Source of the DNA: Dyella acidiphila
GTDB lineage: Bacteria; Pseudomonadota; Gammaproteobacteria; Xanthomonadales; Rhodanobacteraceae
Direction of reading: 5' to 3'
Assembly: GCF_014863405.1 (NCBI RefSeq)
Contig: NZ_JACZZA010000009.1
Coordinates: forward strand, 144,340-208,339
DNA: 64,000 nucleotides
In this document: positions 60,775-64,000 of the stretch, one piece after another
Layout of the letters: the number at the start of each line of letters is the position of its first letter
Position numbering within the stretch: position 1 is the stretch's first letter
Translations under genes and position numbers: made by a program
Notes under the pieces: generated by a model
Told to the model about the DNA's origin: nothing
Seen by the model: the letters and a program-made list of their open reading frames with translations, nothing else
Database searches by the model: none

Positions 60775-61563
60775 TTAGGTCCAGGCCCGGGACAAGCAGG
60801 TGCGGAAAACGTCGCTTAGGTTGTCGATAGCGGACGCCTGATAAGACTTGGATGGATTGGTCCTCTCCAGGCGATCAAGCTCGTCTTCGATAAAGGCGTG
60901 AATAGACGGAACTGGCGGCTCAAGACCCATTTCAGGTGCGGCCCGTTTCTTTTCCAACAAAGCATGGATGTCGGCCAAAAGCACGGGATTGTCTCCAATG
61001 AGATGAAGGAGCTTCTCAAACTCAATGGGAGCGGCATTGCCGTATCGCTCCAGCCAACGGGCAGCCAAAAGCGGCCTCAGGACGTAAAAGTACTTCTTCA
61101 GCGGGACAAGATCGGCACGCAGATAACCGCGATAATTTCTTTTAGCCATACTCCGGTAGTGGTAGATACCACTCTCACAAGAGTAGGTTGAGGGTAGTAG
61201 ATCCAATACACATTCGCGAAAGGGACCTACGTCGCGATAAATGATCGAGGACTGGATCCACTCGACAAAAGCGGGATTGGATTTCCAAAAGAGTCGCAAC
61301 GCCTTTCGTAGGTCCCAACCATTCAAGTCGATATCGTCGACAATCTCGTACTCGATGACATCGCGCTGCTCCTCCAGACCAACCGACAGATACCAATCTT
61401 TGGGATGCACGTAAATGAACCTGGCGTCGTAATCACTGTTTGGTGATTCGAAACCCCAGGCCCGACTTCCTGACTCGACGGCAAGCAAAACTCGAACGCC
61501 ATGCTCGGCTTCAGCCCGGTCAATACGTTTGTTTATCTCGGAACGCACGGACGCTGAAATCAT
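60775..61563 (-). CDS. Array gene: RlaP-like nucleotidyltransferase
   Basis: 262 aa. GSRAWGF (32-38) and SDYD (43-46) are the polymerase-beta nucleotidyltransferase active site, in the RlaP (PF10127-like, RNA-repair associated) arrangement. The start MISASVRSEINKRIDRAEAE fits homologous N termini; ATGs upstream to 61620 are possible. Role unknown; candidates include RNA end modification and toxin-type modification. Confidence 0.78.
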   Translation of the reverse strand: MISASVRSEINKRIDRAEAEHGVRVLLAVESGSRAWGFESPNSDYDARFIYVHPKDWYLSVGLEEQRDVIEYEIVDDIDLNGWDLRKALRLFWKSNPAFVEWIQSSIIYRDVGPFRECVLDLLPSTYSCESGIYHYRSMAKRNYRGYLRADLVPLKKYFYVLRPLLAARWLERYGNAAPIEFEKLLHLIGDNPVLLADIHALLEKKRAAPEMGLEPPVPSIHAFIEDELDRLERTNPSKSYQASAIDNLSDVFRTCLSRAWT

Positions 61564-61654
61564 AGTTCTCGCCATTCGAATGCCGGACATAAATGCTCGA
61601 TAGATCATTAATTTTGCCACTAACTCAGTGTCCGCTTCGGGTCGGAAGCAGACC

Positions 61655-62128
61655 TTACCGATCGCCAGTTACTTGATCGCGAAACTCTCGCCAGTGCTGG
61701 TAACCGACTCCGAGAAGTTCACTTAGATGCTTGCCGGATTCACATATAACAGGATTTGGCAAACCTTCTGTCGGTAGATTCTTGGCTTGTGATGTGTCGG
61801 TAAGTATCGCGACCGGGTTCGAGGCATCCCCAGTCCCCTGTGCATTCAAAATCACCATGTCACCCGTTTTGGCAACATCGAAGACGAAATCGACAATGCT
61901 CTGCGAGAACCCCCGAACGAGAAATGCGCACCCAGTGAAGCTCTCTTCATCCTCCAATCCCTTGGCCGAGAATTCAACGCTAGAGCCATCGGGAAAATCA
62001 ACCAGGTAGAAGCCGAACCTGTCAGCCGCGACCTGGGTATGGCGTCGAAGCACTGCGAGAACCTCGGTTCTGCTTACCTCCGCTGAGCCACCGGACTTAA
62101 AGCGCTGAAGGTATAGATCAAAGCTCAT
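61655..62128 (-). CDS. Array gene: hypothetical protein
   Basis: 157 aa from MSFDLYLQRFKSGGSAEVSR; the longer frame to 62251 overlaps the next gene and the palindrome. Alpha/beta composition (FGFYLVDFPDGSSVEFSAKG; FLVRGFSQSIVDFVFDVAKT). Resembles immunity-type DUF proteins by size and acidity; not identified. Confidence 0.6.
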   Translation of the reverse strand: MSFDLYLQRFKSGGSAEVSRTEVLAVLRRHTQVAADRFGFYLVDFPDGSSVEFSAKGLEDEESFTGCAFLVRGFSQSIVDFVFDVAKTGDMVILNAQGTGDASNPVAILTDTSQAKNLPTEGLPNPVICESGKHLSELLGVGYQHWREFRDQVTGDR

Positions 62129-62210
62129 CTCTCGCCGCCTTAATGGGTCAAACATCCTGCTTGAAAGCTGGCCGCCTCGGGTCTGAAGCGGACATAAGTG
62201 TCGATGTAGC

Positions 62211-62495
62211 TTATTGGATTTCTTTTGCCATAGCTTTCGCCACCGCCTCAACAGCAGGGGTTACGTTCGGGTGTGTGCCAAGCCACAAGCCGCCAAGGTA
62301 TCCAGCCAATGAGCGCCCATTGAGGAAATCCTTGAGTTCATCTGCCTTTGCTGCGCGGAGCAAATCATGGCAGCGATACATAACAGACAAGCTCTCTTTT
62401 GCTTCAGGATCGCCAGACTCTTCCTGCCACTCTCGCTGGACCATGACGATAAGCTTCCCAATTGCCAGCTCTAAATCTGAACGATCCCTTGGCAT
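62211..62495 (-). CDS. Array gene: hypothetical small protein
   Basis: 94 aa, mostly helical (LELAIGKLIVMVQREWQEES; EAVAKAMAKEIQ at the end). No family recognised. The ATG at 62495 is the first in frame. Confidence 0.55.
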   Translation of the reverse strand: MPRDRSDLELAIGKLIVMVQREWQEESGDPEAKESLSVMYRCHDLLRAAKADELKDFLNGRSLAGYLGGLWLGTHPNVTPAVEAVAKAMAKEIQ

Positions 62496-62549
62496 TCATG
62501 ACTCCTGTGCCCATGCGCCCCATGTCTGCTTTGGGCCGGAAGCGGACAC

Positions 62550-62900
62550 TCAGAAAATAACGCGTCGGTACAGCCAGCACCCGCTCGACCAGGGTAGATC
62601 GGTCGGCAGGGACTTCGTGACGATGCTTTGATGATCGACCCAGATCAGGCGACGCCAGAGCTCCCCAACGAGGTCATCTGACGATGTGGCGGCAAACTCG
62701 GCCTCTACCTCGCCCGGCTCTTGATCGAAGTACGTCCACCAATTTAGTCGAAACCCTTCGCGGCCAGCTTCGTCCTGTGGGTCAACCTCGAACGTCCAGC
62801 CTAAGGCAACGCCCAGTACGCCCAAAGGCATGTTCCCGGCGGCTTTGAGCGAATCGCTTGCACTTCGCCTGATTATTGCGGCCAGTTCATCCCGCTCCAT
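62550..62900 (-). CDS. Array gene: hypothetical acidic protein
   Basis: 116 aa. MERDELAAIIRRSASDSLKA then RLNWWTYFDQEPGEVEAEFA; ends SSGCWLYRRVIF. Acidic, single-domain. The palindrome begins two bases after its stop. Confidence 0.55.
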   Translation of the reverse strand: MERDELAAIIRRSASDSLKAAGNMPLGVLGVALGWTFEVDPQDEAGREGFRLNWWTYFDQEPGEVEAEFAATSSDDLVGELWRRLIWVDHQSIVTKSLPTDLPWSSGCWLYRRVIF

Positions 62901-62972
62901 TGCCTGCCCTCGCTTGCATCGATGATCGCCCCCTGGCCCCGTTGCTATGTCCGCTATGGGTCGAAAGCTGAC

Positions 62973-63242
62973 CTAATCCAGTTTCTCACGCATCAGAGCT
63001 GCCGCAGCGTGCTCTACCGCAGCGTCGAGGGTAGGAAAGATATCGTCGGCGTTCACACAATCAATGACGTGCCAGACGTCTTCCGCCTGATAGATGTATC
63101 GAGCGTGCTGATATCCGCTGATTCCGTTTCGCTCGAACGCCCCACGCCCTACGAATATTGAATGCCCGAGCGACCAGTCTCTTGGCCTTGCGAAAAGACC
63201 GGCGGATTGGAGTCGATCAATCGCTTCTGACTCATTCATCAA
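62973..63242 (-). CDS. Array gene: hypothetical small protein
   Basis: 89 aa. MMNESEAIDRLQSAGLFARP with YQHARYIYQAEDVWHVIDCV; ends AAAALMREKLD. Its stop directly abuts the palindrome at 62949-62972. First gene of the array in reading direction. Not identified. Confidence 0.55.
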   Translation of the reverse strand: MMNESEAIDRLQSAGLFARPRDWSLGHSIFVGRGAFERNGISGYQHARYIYQAEDVWHVIDCVNADDIFPTLDAAVEHAAAALMREKLD

Positions 63243-63767
63243 TTCACCCCCTTAGGCTGTTTCGCGTCGATGTCCGCTATGGGTTGCCGCTTCAACCGGT
63301 CAACGCAACACCTAAGCGGGGACGCATGTAAGTCCTTAGAAGTTCAAAGTTTTCCCGTCCGCCCGTGAAAGGATTGCGGTGCCGCGTTAGACCTTAAATT
63401 TAGGCACTTCCAAGCCTCCGCCTACTCTTGATGAGCTTGGATCATAGGTGCCATCACAACAGGCCCCCGTTTTCTCACTCTCTGGGTGTTGCATTGACCC
63501 TTTGAGACCGCAGTCGAAAGCGGACGTTCTTAAATTATGCAATCCCTTTTCATCACCACGTACGACTAATCTTTTTTCCTATCCGCTGAAAACGTTATTG
63601 CCGTCGATTATCAGAACGGGCCTAGATGGACAAGGCCCCTTTATGGATGAAAATTCACCCCTAAACGAACTCTTCATTTGTGGAATGGTCGCGTAGAACC
63701 TGGCCACAAACTTTGTATTTGCGAAGCCTGAGTGGCCTGCACTAACTGGTCCAGATGTAGGGTTAGT
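63243..63767. other. Gene-poor end of the array next to an IS3 element
   Basis: About 525 bases with two decayed palindromes (63272, 63504) and no convincing gene. An 82-codon frame at 63448-63696 (plus) has no family likeness. The likely IS3 end (TGCACTAACTGGTCC, 63738-63752) lies near the right side. Confidence 0.45.
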
Positions 63768-64000
63768 TTAAGCAGCGAGCTTCAGATGTACATCCTGGAT
63801 GGCTGGCAGGACAGCTTCAGGAGCCGGTGGCCGATAATTCAACGCGCTATGCGGCCGAATCGTGTTGTAGTGGTGTCGCCATTGTTCGATGACGACCTGT
63901 GCCTCCCTCAGCGTGTAAAAGATCTCGCCATTCAGCAGCTCGTCGCGGAATTTGCCGTTGAACGACTCACAGTAACCGTTTTCCCATGGGCTTCCCGGCT
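63768..64000 (-). mobile_element. IS3-family transposase OrfB, C-terminal part
   Basis: The last 77 codons of an rve-type integrase core. WENGYCESFNGKFRDELLN holds the catalytic Glu of the DDE triad, followed by the family motif RPHSALNYRPPAPEA. Stop at 63768-63770; the start lies beyond the right edge. The terminus of the element is probably near 63738. Confidence 0.9.

Larger units (their letters stand above)
58263..63525. repeat. Dispersed 24-bp imperfect palindromes, one after each of nine genes
   Basis: Consensus arms GTCCGCTT and AAGCGGAC around a conserved loop YGGGTCGR. Copies (plus-strand coordinates): 58263-58287 (with a degenerate second copy 58291-58309), 58851-58875, 59373-59397, 59899-59922, 60721-60748, 61630-61653, 62170-62193, 62524-62547, 62949-62972; decayed ones at 63272-63290 and 63504-63525. 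On the gene strand each follows a stop codon, from 0 to 40 bases away. The loop is as conserved as the arms, which argues for more than a terminator. Confidence 0.85.

Noticed and set aside
58263..63525. Palindromes considered as canonical integron attC sites
   Set aside because: They are 24 bp, and RYYYAAC/GTTRRRY core pairs are not consistently found in the right orientation; only an isolated ATCTAAC near 58313 fits, on the wrong strand. Kept as a cassette-like but non-attC array.
58263..63525. Palindromes considered as plain Rho-independent terminators
   Set aside because: No T tracts follow, and the loop sequence is conserved, which a terminator would not need.
63448..63696. 82-codon plus-strand frame at the end of the array
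   Set aside because: No family likeness, a poor ribosome site and position in a decayed repeat region; probably chance.

Overview
The window is GC-rich, densely coded DNA from a gammaproteobacterium, most likely Xanthomonadales (Rhodanobacteraceae such as Dyella, Rhodanobacter or Luteibacter). The grounds are the TonB receptor, OprB porin, DUF3309, CsbD and PepSY small proteins, many c-di-GMP proteins, LysR/AraC regulators each beside a dehydrogenase, and REP-type palindromes between genes. The genus is inference. I found no rRNA, tRNA or CRISPR.

Layout. 1-6.8 kb: the 3' part of an autotransporter with a frameshift at a G7 tract, a TonB-dependent receptor, a DUF3574 lipoprotein, an NCS2-type permease and a 45-aa Cys protein. 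6.9-13.9 kb: a leftward signalling operon of giant hybrid histidine kinase, CheR, CheB, REC-GGDEF and AraC, with three of the genes joined by 4-base overlaps. 14-18 kb: a cysteine-dioxygenase-like cupin with an FAD/NAD(P) protein, a small secreted protein and a V4R-domain protein. 18.1-21.2 kb: a TPR-GGDEF protein directly downstream of a small acidic/His-rich peptide gene and a tetrapyrrole-methylase-fold enzyme. The enzyme carries the four catalytic residues of borosin alpha-N-methyltransferases at exact spacing, so I read the pair as a split borosin RiPP locus. 21.5-34.4 kb: hydrolase, tautomerase, four SDR/NmrA oxidoreductases with LysR/AraC partners, MsrA, DyP peroxidase and a prolyl oligopeptidase. 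34.5-40.7 kb: stress mini-proteins, a secreted SGNH esterase plus GH95-like glycosidase pair, and SnoaL and alpha/beta-hydrolase genes. 40.7-49.8 kb: a catabolic cluster for an aromatic-derived carboxylic acid. It has a LysR with two HTH domains, an amidohydrolase, a dihydroxyphthalate-decarboxylase-like protein, a DctA-type symporter, an OprB porin, LigK-like aldolase, LigJ-like hydratase and an alcohol dehydrogenase. 49.8-50.5 kb: 43-bp tandem repeats and a duplicated block holding a broken copy of the dehydrogenase 3' end. 50.5-58 kb: a signal-less binding protein with a GAF-EAL phosphodiesterase, a methyltransferase, an Lrp regulator, a GST with a nonsense codon, a PepSY protein and small hypotheticals.

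58.2-63.5 kb looks foreign. Nine small genes, visibly lower in GC, all read leftward. Each is followed just after its stop by the same 24-bp imperfect palindrome. The series runs up to an IS3-family transposase cut by the right edge. It has the shape of a gene-cassette array, but the repeats are not canonical attC sites. The borosin locus and this array are the two most interesting parts of the window.
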